A stretch of DNA of 64,000 nt from Bacteroides sp. (GCA_014802105.1 JAAVCX010000007.1:33804-97803); one strand, 5' to 3'; counted from the first letter of the stretch, positions 8,224-16,981 are shown. Numbers and translations are program-made. The notes: a model not told the origin generated them from the letters alone.

Positions 8224-9096
8224 ATGAGAATACTTGTCACCGGAGCCAACGGACAGCTTGGCCGCTCCATCCGCGATGCCGCCGCCGGCTCCCCCAATGA
8301 ATATATTTTCACTGATGTCGATGACATCGACATCACCGATCCCGAGGCGGTCAGTCTTGCCGTCAGTGTCAACTCTTTTGATGCGATAGTCAATTGTGCC
8401 GCCTATACCGATGTCGAACGGGCTGAGTCTCAGCCCGAGATAGCCCGGCTCATCAATGCTACCGCCGTTGGCTATCTCGCTCAGGCTGCTGCCAAGGCCG
8501 GAATACCGCTCATTCACGTCTCTACCGACTACGTCTTTGGCGGAAATCTCAACAATACTCCCTGCTCCGAGGATCAGACACCCAACCCTACAGGCGTCTA
8601 CGGTGTCACAAAGCTCCAGGGCGAGCAAGCCATCATCGAGAGCGGATGTCGCTATCTGATCTTCCGCACGGCATGGTTATATTCCGAATATGGCAAAAAC
8701 TTCGTCAAGACCATGTTCGATCTCACATCATCCAAGCCGCGGCTCAATGTCGTCTTCGACCAGTGTGGCACTCCCACCTACGCCGCAGATCTCGCCCGAG
8801 CCATAGTCTCTGTCATCGACGGAGGACTTATTGATGGAAACGAAGGTATCTACAACTATTCCGACGAGGGAGTCTGCTCCTGGTATGACTTCACCAAGGC
8901 AATTGCCCGGATGGCCGGAAACGATAGTTGTGACATTCAGCCCTGCCATAGTGATGAATTTCCATCAAAGGTAGTGCGTCCTGCCTACTCGGTGCTCGAC
9001 AAGACCAAGTTCAAGGATACCTTCCATCTCCCCGTTCCTTATTGGTCCGACTCACTTCTCACCTGTATCATCAATCTGAAATCCAATGAAGCGTAA
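8224..9096 (+). CDS. rfbD: dTDP-4-dehydrorhamnose reductase
   Basis: Reduces dTDP-4-keto-L-rhamnose to dTDP-L-rhamnose with NAD(P)H. The 290-aa SDR-fold protein has the nucleotide loop TGANGQLG at residues 6-13, VSTDYVF, and the active-site YGVTK (Tyr126, Lys130). Its 3' end overlaps rfbB by 11 bases, so the two are probably translationally coupled. Confidence 0.97.
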   Translation: MRILVTGANGQLGRSIRDAAAGSPNEYIFTDVDDIDITDPEAVSLAVSVNSFDAIVNCAAYTDVERAESQPEIARLINATAVGYLAQAAAKAGIPLIHVSTDYVFGGNLNNTPCSEDQTPNPTGVYGVTKLQGEQAIIESGCRYLIFRTAWLYSEYGKNFVKTMFDLTSSKPRLNVVFDQCGTPTYAADLARAIVSVIDGGLIDGNEGIYNYSDEGVCSWYDFTKAIARMAGNDSCDIQPCHSDEFPSKVVRPAYSVLDKTKFKDTFHLPVPYWSDSLLTCIINLKSNEA

Positions 9097-10219
9097 CATA
9101 CTAATCACCGGTGGTGCCGGCTTTATAGGAAGCCATGTGGTACGCCTTTTTGTAAATAAATACCCTGACTATCATATAGTCAATCTTGATAAACTCACCT
9201 ATGCCGGCAACCTTGCCAACCTCAAGGATATCGAGGATTGTCCCAACTACACTTTCGTACGTGCCGACATAGCCGAACTCGACGAGATGCGTCGCATCAT
9301 AAAGGAGTATGAGATCTCCGGCATAATCCATCTCGCGGCCGAGAGTCATGTCGACCGTTCCATCAAGGATCCATTTACCTTCGCCCGCACCAATGTCATG
9401 GGCACTCTCGCTCTCCTTCAGGCAGCTAAGGAATACTGGGAGTCTCTCCCCGAAAAGTATGAAGGTAAGCTCTTCTACCACATCTCTACCGACGAGGTCT
9501 ACGGTGCTCTCGAACTCACTCATCCCGAGGGAGTTCCAGCTCCCTTTACCACCAAAGCCTCCTCTGACAACGATATGGCCTATGGCACCGAGTTTTTTCT
9601 CGAGACCACCAAATACAATCCTCATTCACCCTATTCGGCATCAAAGGCCTCGAGCGACCACTTCGTGCGTGCCTATCACGACACTTACGGAATGCCTACA
9701 CTTGTGACCAATTGCTCCAACAACTATGGGCCCTATCAGTTCCCTGAAAAGCTGATACCCCTGTTTATCAATAATATCCGTCAAGGCAAACCGCTCCCTG
9801 TCTATGGCAAGGGCGAAAACGTTCGCGACTGGCTTTTCGTTGAAGATCATGCGCGTGCCATAGACTTGATTTTCCATAAAGGCAAAGTTGCCGAGACCTA
9901 TAACATCGGAGGTTTCAACGAGTGGAAAAATATCGACCTTATCAAGGTTATCATCAGCACGGTAGACCGTTTGCTCGGCAACCCTGAGGGGCAAAGCGAA
10001 AAACTCATCACCTTTGTTACCGATCGTCTCGGCCACGACATGCGCTATGCTATCGATTCGCGTAAACTCCAGAGCGAACTCGGATGGGAACCATCTCTTC
10101 AGTTTGAGGAAGGCATTGAAAAGACTGTCAGATGGTATCTCGACCATCAGGAATGGATGGACAACATCACTTCGGGTGACTATGAGCGCTACTACGACGA
10201 CATGTATAAAAACCGTTGA
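9086..10219 (+). CDS. rfbB: dTDP-glucose 4,6-dehydratase
   Basis: Converts dTDP-glucose to dTDP-4-keto-6-deoxyglucose, the second step of the rhamnose pathway, although it is the last gene of the block here. The 377-aa extended SDR protein has ITGGAGFIGSH at residues 7-17, the catalytic Thr-Asp-Glu in STDEVYG (135-137) and YSASK (Tyr183, Lys187). The insertion with ALELTHPEG and DNDMAYGTEF is longer than in E. coli RmlB, as usual in Bacteroidales. A terminator follows about 50 bases after the stop. Confidence 0.97.
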   Translation: MKRNILITGGAGFIGSHVVRLFVNKYPDYHIVNLDKLTYAGNLANLKDIEDCPNYTFVRADIAELDEMRRIIKEYEISGIIHLAAESHVDRSIKDPFTFARTNVMGTLALLQAAKEYWESLPEKYEGKLFYHISTDEVYGALELTHPEGVPAPFTTKASSDNDMAYGTEFFLETTKYNPHSPYSASKASSDHFVRAYHDTYGMPTLVTNCSNNYGPYQFPEKLIPLFINNIRQGKPLPVYGKGENVRDWLFVEDHARAIDLIFHKGKVAETYNIGGFNEWKNIDLIKVIISTVDRLLGNPEGQSEKLITFVTDRLGHDMRYAIDSRKLQSELGWEPSLQFEEGIEKTVRWYLDHQEWMDNITSGDYERYYDDMYKNR

Positions 10220-10266
10220 CGACTACTTCATATAAGACTCTGATACGAGCGTTGAGTCAATAAAAT

Positions 10267-10298
10267 TCCGGGACACTAATCGGTGACCGGATTTTTTT
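10267..10298 (+). terminator. Rho-independent terminator after rfbB
   Basis: The stem TCCGG/CCGGA, extended by CAC/GTG around a short loop, is followed by seven T (10292-10298). It marks the end of the polysaccharide/rhamnose transcription unit. Confidence 0.8.
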
Positions 10299-10369
10299 AT
10301 ATACTCTATGCGTAATTTTTAGTTCCCGGTTGTTAATATTATATAACTAACAATTTGCCACCCAGAGTT

Positions 10370-10633
10370 ATGAATATCCCTGTTATTACCTGGAGCCTGA
10401 TTGTAGCTCTTTTTGTCTCGGTCTTGATTTTCAGACTGGTAGTACATCTGCGTAACACCTATCATTTCAACACTCGTCAGAGTGCACCCACTCATCACCA
10501 ACTCCGTCGCCACTGGCTGAGCATCGGCTCCGAACGAGAGGAACTCTTTATCCCGGGCGACCCTACAGGTCGTGAGAAGTATCCACCTTATGCCCGTTCG
10601 GAGAAAATAGATTATGATGAAGACTCCTTCTGA
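10370..10633 (+). CDS. Small single-pass membrane protein, unknown function
   Basis: An 87-aa protein with one hydrophobic segment right at the N-terminus (MNIPVITWSLIVALFVSVLIF begins the protein and is cut here for length), then a basic and polar cytosolic tail ending in DYDEDSF. I do not recognise a family. ATG 10370 was preferred to the TTG at 10355. Its end overlaps the start of the following ThrE-like gene by about 20 bases, so it is probably co-transcribed with it. Any role in transport is inferred only from position. Confidence 0.6.
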   Translation: MNIPVITWSLIVALFVSVLIFRLVVHLRNTYHFNTRQSAPTHHQLRRHWLSIGSEREELFIPGDPTGREKYPPYARSEKIDYDEDSF

Positions 10634-11462
10634 TTCATTTATCCCACCCACCGTCGTCAGCGAAGATGTCAACGTGTGTGATCCCCCTCGCTCGGCCGGG
10701 CGCACCCCGACGGCGTGTGAGCTCTGCTTGTTTCTCGCCGATTATTGTGCCCATTTGCTCGGTTGTGGAGCTACATGCCTGCGTCTTGAAAAAAATCTCA
10801 ACCGCATCGCCGCAACCTACGGCCACAAGGTCGAGATCACCATCATGCCACGTCATATCCATCTCAGCATCATCGGGCATGACGCTGAGGCCGTCACTTC
10901 GATCGCTTCAGTCAAGGGGTGCATAAGTTTCAACATCAACACCCTTCTCAGTCAGCTCAGTTGGGAGATAGCCGACGGAAAGATCGACTTTGACTCCGCC
11001 CGCGACAAGATGAGATATATCGTCTCCCACGACCCGCGCAACAAATGGATCGAACTTCTTCTGGTGGCAGTGGCTAATGCTTCTTTCTGCCGTCTTTTTG
11101 GTGGAGATCCAGCGGCAATGGCGGTGGTCGGATTAGCTACTATGGCCGGATACTATCTCAAGATGCTCATGCTCTCCTATGACATAGACCTCAGGGTCAC
11201 CGTTATCGTGTGTGCATTTGTCTCGACAGTATTGGCTGCCACCGACGTTCTGTTCTCTCTGGGCCACACCCCCCTGATAGCTATCGGCTCCAGTGTCCTC
11301 TATCTCGTGCCGGGCATACCATTTCTCAACTCATTCAGCGACATGCTCAATCGTCATTACATCTGTGCTTTCTCCCGATTTGTCGATGCGGTAGTGCTCA
11401 CCTGCTGTCTCAGTTTCGGCCTGTGTGCAGGTATGATGCTCATGAATGTCGGTATGTTCTGA
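10614..11462 (+). CDS. Threonine/serine exporter family, large subunit (ThrE N-terminal/YjjP type)
   Basis: An inner-membrane protein of 282 aa of the DUF1212 family. After a polar N-terminal region (CELCLFLADYCAHLLGCGATCLRLEKN is the family's start, shown only in part) come a soluble alpha/beta part and about five membrane helices from residue 140 on. In E. coli the partner pair YjjP-YjjB forms one exporter, and in actinobacteria both parts are fused as ThrE. The small subunit is the next gene, 17 bases downstream. The substrate (threonine, serine or a dicarboxylate) cannot be decided from sequence. Confidence 0.85.
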   Translation: MMKTPSDSFIPPTVVSEDVNVCDPPRSAGRTPTACELCLFLADYCAHLLGCGATCLRLEKNLNRIAATYGHKVEITIMPRHIHLSIIGHDAEAVTSIASVKGCISFNINTLLSQLSWEIADGKIDFDSARDKMRYIVSHDPRNKWIELLLVAVANASFCRLFGGDPAAMAVVGLATMAGYYLKMLMLSYDIDLRVTVIVCAFVSTVLAATDVLFSLGHTPLIAIGSSVLYLVPGIPFLNSFSDMLNRHYICAFSRFVDAVVLTCCLSFGLCAGMMLMNVGMF

Positions 11463-11479
11463 TCGTCACTCTTCTGCCT

Positions 11480-11965
11480 ATGTTACTATCTATCTTACAG
11501 GATGCTTTCTTTGCCGCGCTTGCCGCTATCGGTTTTGCCGCGGTCTCGCGTCCCCCTCGGCAGGCCTATCTATATTGTGGTCTCATAGCAGCCGCAGGCC
11601 ATTCAGCCCGCTTTGCGCTGATGTCGCCGTCACTCGGCACAGGCCTGTCAATCATCACGGCTACATTTCTGGCCGCCATGCTTGTCGGAGTGCTCGCCGT
11701 GTTCCTGTCTCCCTTGGCCCACACCCCGGCCGAGACTTGTCTTTTTCCGTCATTGCTGCCGATGATCCCCGGCATGTATGCCTACAAGGCTTTCGGTGGA
11801 CTCGCCCTCTGTCTTATGAGCACCGGGCGCGAAGTTTTCGACAACAGTTTCTATCTCTTTGCGAGCAACTCCATGACCTGTGGATGTATTCTTCTCGGCA
11901 TGGTGGTCGGTGCTACGATACCCATCTTTATTTTCAAGAAAGTCTCTTTTACCGCCACGCGTTGA
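11480..11965 (+). CDS. Threonine/serine exporter family, small subunit (DUF3815/YjjB type)
   Basis: A membrane protein of 161 aa with four to five helices, matching the C-terminal half of ThrE: AALAAIGFAAVSRPPR, GLIAAAGHSARF, then the loop FPSLLPMIPGMYAYKAFGGL, which is the conserved re-entrant-like motif of this family. ATG 11480 was chosen because upstream sequence in this frame overlaps the preceding gene and carries no family match. It presumably forms the exporter together with the protein encoded just upstream. Confidence 0.85.
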   Translation: MLLSILQDAFFAALAAIGFAAVSRPPRQAYLYCGLIAAAGHSARFALMSPSLGTGLSIITATFLAAMLVGVLAVFLSPLAHTPAETCLFPSLLPMIPGMYAYKAFGGLALCLMSTGREVFDNSFYLFASNSMTCGCILLGMVVGATIPIFIFKKVSFTATR

Positions 11966-12013
11966 ACTGATCTTTAAGATTTCGAGTTTATTCTGAGCCA
12001 ATTTTGAGATTTA

Positions 12014-12057
12014 CACATACAAAAAAAGCATCGGCAACCCGATGCTTTTTTGTATGT
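12014..12057. terminator. Bidirectional terminator between convergent genes
   Basis: A near-perfect inverted repeat with GCATCGG/CCGATGC at its core, flanked by A-run and T-run so that it can end transcription from both sides (the exporter genes from the left and the barrel gene from the right). Confidence 0.9.
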
Positions 12058-12076
12058 ATATGTATGGTTTAAATTA

Positions 12077-12673
12077 TCAGAAGAGATAAGCTACCGAGAT
12101 AGTCCAATAGCGGTTCTTACCGCTGATCTGACTGTCGGCATTAAGACCGCGAACAGCTTTTGTGAGGCCGAGACCATAGCGGGCATTGACATCGAGATGG
12201 CTCATAAGCTGGCAGCCGATACCGAAGTTAAGTGCCCAGTCTACCGACTTGTTTTCAAATGCTTCAAGACTCTTGCGGCTTGTCAGCACCGACACACTGG
12301 GACCGACAGCAAGATAGGGGACAGCGACGCGGCTGATAACGGGGAAAGAGAAGTTGTAGCGGAGGTTGAGGGGGATTTCGATGTAGTCGCGGTTGTTGTC
12401 AGCTATCTCGTTCTCTTCCATGAAGCGGGCATTGCGACGCACATACATGAGTGAAAGGTCGGCTCCAACACCGATCACGGGCACCTTGAACTCGGTCATG
12501 AGACCGGCTGTCCAACCTGCTCGGTTCTTGCCGTCTATCACACTCTTGTTGAAGTGCATATTGTTGACGGTCATACCTACTTTGGGGCCAAACTTGAAGA
12601 TGTCACCGGCCGAGGCGGTCATGGCTGAGGCGGCAATTGCTACTGCGGCCACAATTAACTTGAGTGATTTCAT
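12077..12673 (-). CDS. Outer-membrane beta-barrel protein (PorT/OMP_b-brl_2-like)
   Basis: A 198-aa exported protein with a signal peptide (MKSLKLIVAAVAIAASAMTASA at the start, cleaved before GDIFKFGPKVG). The remainder alternates polar and hydrophobic residues in strands such as AGWTAGLMTEFKVP and YIEIPLNLRYNF, and ends in YWTISVAYLF with the terminal Phe typical of outer-membrane barrels. It is predicted to sit in the outer membrane. Function is unknown; Bacteroidales have many paralogues of this type. Confidence 0.8.
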   Translation of the reverse strand: MKSLKLIVAAVAIAASAMTASAGDIFKFGPKVGMTVNNMHFNKSVIDGKNRAGWTAGLMTEFKVPVIGVGADLSLMYVRRNARFMEENEIADNNRDYIEIPLNLRYNFSFPVISRVAVPYLAVGPSVSVLTSRKSLEAFENKSVDWALNFGIGCQLMSHLDVNARYGLGLTKAVRGLNADSQISGKNRYWTISVAYLF

Positions 12674-12785
12674 ACTGAATAGAACAATATAAGTTGTTAA
12701 AACGTGATTTAAATAGTCGTGAATGTGTGAACTGTGAGTATAACATCTGAGTCAGTCAGATTGTTCACCGGTTTATCAGATTTTT

Positions 12786-13874
12786 TCAGTGAATGTTACG
12801 TCGGTTGAGCTCGGCCTGATAACGACGGGCATTGGCCTGATGGGTAGCATAGTCGGTGGCGAAGTTGTGATAGCCTGAGAAGTCTTCGCGTGCACACATA
12901 TATATATATGGATGTTTTGGAGCGTTGAGCACTGCATCCATAGTGGTGGCGGCAGGGATCCTGATCGGACCGGGTGGCAGACCGGCCACACGATAGGTGT
13001 TGTAGGGCGACTCTACGCTCAGATGATTGCCGCGTATACGCTTCAGAGCAAAGTCTCCTACTGCAAACTTTACTGTCGGATCGGCCTGAAGTTTGATCCC
13101 ACGGTCAAGCCGGTTGAGATAGAGACGTGCCACCTTGGGCCGCTCGTCAGCTTTGGCGGTCTCTTCTTCGACAATCGATGCCAATGTCGCTACATCCACT
13201 TTGCTCAACCCGAGAGCTTTGGCTTTATTGACACGATCTTCATTCCAGAATTTGTCACGATAGTCGAGCAGCCGCTTCACTACATTTTCGGGCGATGCGC
13301 TCCAATAAAACTCGTATGTGTCAGGAATAAAGGCTGCCGGAAAAGCCTCTCGTCTGAAGCCATGGTCGGGCAAGACTTCCAGACAAGCCTCCATAAATTC
13401 TTCGGGACTACACTCGAGCTGTCCGGCTATCCTGTCGACCAGTTGAGTGAATGTGCGGGTTCCGTTAAAGGTGACGCTTACGGGTGTCTGGCGTCCTGTA
13501 GTCATGCGTCGGGCGGTGCCAAGAGCCGTCTGACCGTTAGGAACAAGGTAGGCACCCTCGCTTCTGGCTGGATTTCCACCCATAAGTTTCCACATTATAT
13601 ATACTCTTGTACCCATCGATGAGCCCAGATGTGTCTTGAGGCTGTCTTTTACCTGATAAGTGGTAGCATCCTTGGGTACATAGATCCACTCTCCGTCGCC
13701 GTCAGAGCCGGAGTAGGGGATAAAGGCAAACGCAAATATTGCGCCGACAAAGACCAGCAGGCTCAGCACAGCTATCATCACTCCCAACGAGTGACGATAT
13801 ATCCAACTGTCAGCTTGTCGCTTGGTGGCCGTTTTCTTACGTGTCGTTTTCTTGCGTGTAGTAGTCTGATCCAA
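12786..13874 (-). CDS. mltG: Endolytic murein transglycosylase MltG (YceG-like)
   Basis: An inner-membrane enzyme that cuts nascent peptidoglycan strands and helps set glycan length. It has a Lys/Thr-rich cytosolic start (TTTRKKTTRKK), one membrane segment (SLGVMIAVLSLLVFVGAIF) and a periplasmic YceG domain with SIVEEETAKADERPK, whose first Glu corresponds to the catalytic Glu of E. coli MltG, then LYLNRL and LQADPTV. The start is uncertain: the open frame extends to 13988 without an ATG and overlaps the merR gene, so I chose the TTG at 13874, which gives about 362 aa. It probably shares a transcript with the merR gene. Confidence 0.88.
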   Translation of the reverse strand: MDQTTTRKKTTRKKTATKRQADSWIYRHSLGVMIAVLSLLVFVGAIFAFAFIPYSGSDGDGEWIYVPKDATTYQVKDSLKTHLGSSMGTRVYIMWKLMGGNPARSEGAYLVPNGQTALGTARRMTTGRQTPVSVTFNGTRTFTQLVDRIAGQLECSPEEFMEACLEVLPDHGFRREAFPAAFIPDTYEFYWSASPENVVKRLLDYRDKFWNEDRVNKAKALGLSKVDVATLASIVEEETAKADERPKVARLYLNRLDRGIKLQADPTVKFAVGDFALKRIRGNHLSVESPYNTYRVAGLPPGPIRIPAATTMDAVLNAPKHPYIYMCAREDFSGYHNFATDYATHQANARRYQAELNRRNIH

Positions 13875-13914
13875 TTTCTTAGCTGTTGAGTAGAACTTAT
13901 TTCCCTGACCCTCT

Positions 13915-14253
13915 TTATCGGCGGGAATGTAGTGAATCGATAAGATGCTGAAGTTGTTCGCGCACCTCTTTGAGACGGCGTATCGCATCGGCTTTCTTGG
14001 CCACTCCGTCGCGATTGAGTTTCAGCTCAGCCTGAGCAGCCTCCATTTTCAAGCCCCGGTCATGAACCAGAAACTTGATCATGCGTATATTTTCTATGTC
14101 GGCCGGGGTGTAACGCCGTGTACCACCTCCGCTTCTGCCGGCCCTGATGGATGGAAACTGAGTCTCCCAATATCTCAGAGTCGACTGTGGCACGTTGACC
14201 ATTTCGGCCACTTCGCTTATCTTATAATATAGTTTGTCGGTGTTCTCCTGCAT
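13915..14253 (-). CDS. MerR-family transcriptional regulator
   Basis: A 112-aa DNA-binding protein. The winged helix has YYKISEVAEMVNVPQSTLRYWE and TRRYTPADIENI (the first is cut here), followed by a short helical region with no metal-binding cysteines. This short form is common in Bacteroidetes, where a MerR-like gene often sits beside cell-envelope genes; its ligand is unknown. ATG 14253 (MQENTDK) was preferred to the longer frame at 14283. A TATCTTTG box on the - strand (14278-14271) lies just upstream. Confidence 0.88.
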   Translation of the reverse strand: MQENTDKLYYKISEVAEMVNVPQSTLRYWETQFPSIRAGRSGGGTRRYTPADIENIRMIKFLVHDRGLKMEAAQAELKLNRDGVAKKADAIRRLKEVREQLQHLIDSLHSRR

Positions 14254-14488
14254 GGGTTGTTTTATCTCTACAAAGATACACAAAATCCAAGAATTTAACC
14301 TTCCATGATTAATAATTCCCCAATTATGATGACCGATGTGAGAGCATGCATCTGGTTTTTGCGTCCTTCTTTGTCTGCGTATTTTTTGGAAAAATGCCCT
14401 TATTTGTTAAATTTTGTCAATGTGTTTTACTATTTTTCATATATTTTTACTTAATATCGCGTCTTCGCCAAAAAAATCCTAAAAATTA

Positions 14489-14519
14489 TTTGCAATGTCA
14501 GAAATTTGCCTTAACTTTG
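14489..14519 (+). promoter_or_regulatory. Bacteroidetes-type promoter of the small lipoprotein gene
   Basis: TTTG at 14489-14492 and TAACTTTG at 14512-14519 are separated by 19 bases, an exact match to the Bacteroidetes sigma-ABfr pattern TTTG-N19-TAnnTTTG. The leader to ATG 14572 is about 45 bases and A+T-rich. The rest of the gap 14254-14571 is A+T-rich with no further gene that I can support. Confidence 0.85.
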
Positions 14520-14571
14520 CATCGTTTTTGAAGCTTAAATATTGTTCAATAATTTAACGAGAAAAAAGAAA

Positions 14572-14772
14572 ATGAAAAAGTTATTTTTCGTAGCCGCTGT
14601 TGCTCTCTGCGCAACTATGGTATCTTGCGGTTCTTCTGACAAGGCCGCTCAGGAAACTGCTGAGCCCGCTGTAGAAGAGGTAGCAGTAGAGGAAGTTGCT
14701 GTTGCCGTTGACAGCGTAGTTGCTGATAGCGCTGCTGCTGTTGTTGACAGCGCCGCTGTTGTAGCTGAGTAA
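14572..14772 (+). CDS. Small Ala/Val/Glu-rich lipoprotein
   Basis: A 66-aa protein with a lipoprotein signal: MKKLFFVAAVALCATMVSCG, with Cys at position 19 in a lipobox-like setting (MVSC). The mature part is only about 47 residues, acidic and of low complexity (repeats of EEVAV and DSAAAVVDSAAVV), with no recognisable domain. It stands alone, with a consensus promoter and its own terminator, which suggests a highly expressed structural or surface lipoprotein, perhaps with a Lpp-like role. That role is inferred only from layout. Confidence 0.8.
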   Translation: MKKLFFVAAVALCATMVSCGSSDKAAQETAEPAVEEVAVEEVAVAVDSVVADSAAAVVDSAAVVAE

Positions 14773-14839
14773 TTCAGGCTACGTCTGCTTAAGAAGTCCC
14801 GTGGCTATTTTAGCCTCGGAGACTTCCATCTACGAGTCT

Positions 14840-14876
14840 AAGCTGATTGCTGTTCAAAAGCGACCAGCTTTTTTTT
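14840..14876 (+). terminator. Rho-independent terminator of the small lipoprotein gene
   Basis: Outer stem AAGCTG/CAGCTT with an inner GCT/AGC pairing, followed by a run of T. Confidence 0.7.
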
Positions 14877-14910
14877 ATGCCCTTCAGCTTAGATATGTGG
14901 TTGGAACTAT

Positions 14911-14986
14911 AAAACAAGAGACACATATCTCGTGACTCATCGTTGAGAATAAATCTCATGAGGCTCGAGAAATGTGTCTCTGTTTT
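14911..14986. terminator. Long hairpin, bidirectional terminator downstream of fucP
   Basis: AGAGACACAT (14917-14926) pairs with ATGTGTCTCT (14972-14981), with extra pairing inside (TCTCG/CGAGA) and A/T runs outside. It can end the fucose transcript coming from the right as well as read-through from the left. Confidence 0.75.
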
Positions 14987-15035
14987 TGGGGGATGTGATA
15001 TTTTTCGGTTGTATGAATGAATGATTACAGGGAGT

Positions 15036-16337
15036 TCAGCCTCTGATACGTCTCAGTCCGTAGCAGGCCACGACAACAAAGCAGATCAGTGGCAATACAA
15101 ACGACACGTTGACCGACGGGAGAGACATCACGCAGTCTCCGCTGTCGATGATAGCTGCTTGAAGAGGGGGTAATATAGAGCCTCCAAGTATAGCCATGAT
15201 CAGACCTGCGGCTCCAAACTTGGCATCGTCGCCCAGGCCTTCAAGAGCGATTCCATAAATTGTGGGAAACATCAGTGACATGCAGCCCGACACTCCAACA
15301 AGGCAATAGAGGCCCGGGCGCCCGTCAATAAATATCACCCCGATAGTCAGGAGAGTGGCGGCAGTCGCGAGTAATGAGAGCAGACGCCCGGCATTGACCC
15401 AGCGGAGCATCATTGTACACACAAATCGGCTGCAACAGAATATCACCATTGCAATGATATTGTAGCGTTGGGAGAGTACCTCGGCACTCTTCTCGTCCAT
15501 TCCCTCGAGCATGAATAAGCGTGTGCCATACTGGATTATGAAAGTCCAGCACATGATCTGAGCACCTACATAAAAGAACTGAGCGATCACTCCCTCTCTG
15601 TAACGTGGAAGCGAAAATATGCGCTTGAGTGTCGGGACGAAGTCTATCGAGTGACTCTTGTCTCCGTTGTGGGGCATCTTGACCAGTGCGATCAGTATGA
15701 ACATAGCGACCACTACCAGACCAATAAAAACGTAAGGGGTGATAAGAGTGAGAAGATCTGCATCTCTCACCGCTTCAAACTCCTCTTCGCTCAGCAGAGC
15801 GCGCTCGCTTGTCTCGAGCGGTGAGAGCCGGGCCTGGATGAAGTTCATGGCCACCCACATACCCATCAGAGAACCTACCGGATTGAACGACTGAGCCATA
15901 TTAAGTCGACGGGTAGCCGTCTCCTCCGAGCCCATAGAGAGGATATAAGGATTACAGCTTGTTTCAAGAAAAGACAGGCCGCAGGTGAGGATAAAGTATG
16001 CGATCAGAAAAGGATAATAGGCTCCCGTAAGCATGGCCGGATAGAACAGAAACGCTCCAATAGCATAGAGACCCAGCCCGAGAAGCACGCCCGATTTATA
16101 AGTATATCGTCTGATAAACATGGCAGCCGGAAATGCCATGGCGAAATAACCGCCATAGAAAGCGACCTGAACCAGCGTACCGTCGGTTACGCTCATGCGG
16201 AAGATTTTGGAGAATGCTTTCACCATCGGGTTGGTGATGTCGTTGGCAAACCCCCACAGGGCAAAACAGGATGTGATCAGTACGAACGGCACCAGATAGC
16301 TGACACCGTTGTATTTCAGTAATGATTTAGATGACAT
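15036..16337 (-). CDS. fucP: L-fucose:H+ symporter (MFS)
   Basis: A 433-aa major facilitator protein with twelve predicted helices. The start LVPFVLITSCFALWGFAND, followed by MVKAFSKIF, is the FucP signature, as are GLSFLETSCNPYI and SFNPVGSLMG. It imports L-fucose with protons across the inner membrane. It lies 38 bases after the mutarotase gene and shares the fucI promoter. A glucose/galactose relative is possible in this family, but the fucI neighbour favours fucose. Confidence 0.9.
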   Translation of the reverse strand: MSSKSLLKYNGVSYLVPFVLITSCFALWGFANDITNPMVKAFSKIFRMSVTDGTLVQVAFYGGYFAMAFPAAMFIRRYTYKSGVLLGLGLYAIGAFLFYPAMLTGAYYPFLIAYFILTCGLSFLETSCNPYILSMGSEETATRRLNMAQSFNPVGSLMGMWVAMNFIQARLSPLETSERALLSEEEFEAVRDADLLTLITPYVFIGLVVVAMFILIALVKMPHNGDKSHSIDFVPTLKRIFSLPRYREGVIAQFFYVGAQIMCWTFIIQYGTRLFMLEGMDEKSAEVLSQRYNIIAMVIFCCSRFVCTMMLRWVNAGRLLSLLATAATLLTIGVIFIDGRPGLYCLVGVSGCMSLMFPTIYGIALEGLGDDAKFGAAGLIMAILGGSILPPLQAAIIDSGDCVMSLPSVNVSFVLPLICFVVVACYGLRRIRG

Positions 16338-16375
16338 AAGTTGATGTGAGTTAGGCGAACACTATCGGGGCTTTG

Positions 16376-16783
16376 TCATTGCCCGGGCTCGGCTGTATTA
16401 TATAGGTGAAAGACTCGCTCCATCGGTTGCCATTTCTCAGCCGACGAGGCCCCCGGTTTCGTGAGTTGAAATACCGACATATAGTCTTCCCATTCCTGCT
16501 GACGGGGCAGAGTGGCCAGACGCTCCATAGCCGCCTCAAGATCGAGATCGGCAGGTGTCTCCAGTATCATGAACAGTCGGGTGTCACGCAGATATATCTC
16601 CATCTCGAGTATGCCGACCTGACGTATTCCCGCGAGTATTTCAGGCCAGATGCGGTCGGCCGAGTGGCGCAGACGGTATTCGGCAATAAGAGCCTGATCA
16701 TCGCGCAGATCGAGAGTGCGGCAATAGCGGCGGCGTGAGGTAGGCTGGGGGTCTATCAGATAGCCCTGATCGTTAGGATTCAT
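16376..16783 (-). CDS. L-rhamnose/L-fucose mutarotase (RhaM family, DUF718)
   Basis: A 135-aa dimeric alpha/beta-barrel-like protein that interconverts the alpha and beta anomers of a 6-deoxy-hexose. EYRLRHSADRIWPEI holds the conserved His of the family, followed by GILEMEIYLRDTRLFMILE. It belongs to the RhaM type rather than FucU, although it sits between fucI and fucP; use on fucose is inferred from that position. ATG 16783 was chosen over the longer frame, because the extra N-terminal residues would lie in the inverted-repeat element at 16834-16952. Confidence 0.85.
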   Translation of the reverse strand: MNPNDQGYLIDPQPTSRRRYCRTLDLRDDQALIAEYRLRHSADRIWPEILAGIRQVGILEMEIYLRDTRLFMILETPADLDLEAAMERLATLPRQQEWEDYMSVFQLTKPGASSAEKWQPMERVFHLYNTAEPGQ

Positions 16784-16833
16784 GGTGATTGGAAAATAAG
16801 GAAAAAAGCAAAGCTTGTCAATAAGGAAATAAG

Positions 16834-16952
16834 GCTGTGTCATAAATGCTCTTGTAGGGGCACACGGCCGTGTGTCTTCGGCTATGTGATACACAGAGGG
16901 GATGCACGATCCGTGTGTCCCTACAAGATTAAATTACAGATTATGACACAGC
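16834..16952. repeat. Palindromic element A (MITE/REP-like) between fucI and the mutarotase gene
   Basis: Outer 12-base perfect inverted repeat GCTGTGTCATAA (16834-16845) / TTATGACACAGC (16941-16952). Nested inside are CTTGTAGGGGCACACGG (16851-16867) and CCGTGTGTCCCTACAAG (16911-16927), complementary at 16 of 17 positions. The centre has no open frame of note. GTAGGG near the arms recurs in the element at 51312. Confidence 0.75.
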
Positions 16953-16981
16953 TTATCCGTTATTTTGATACGTTCAGGCGA

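Noticed and set aside
16834..16952. A complete insertion sequence at the palindromic element
   Set aside because: Only 119 bases long with no transposase frame; at most a non-autonomous element.
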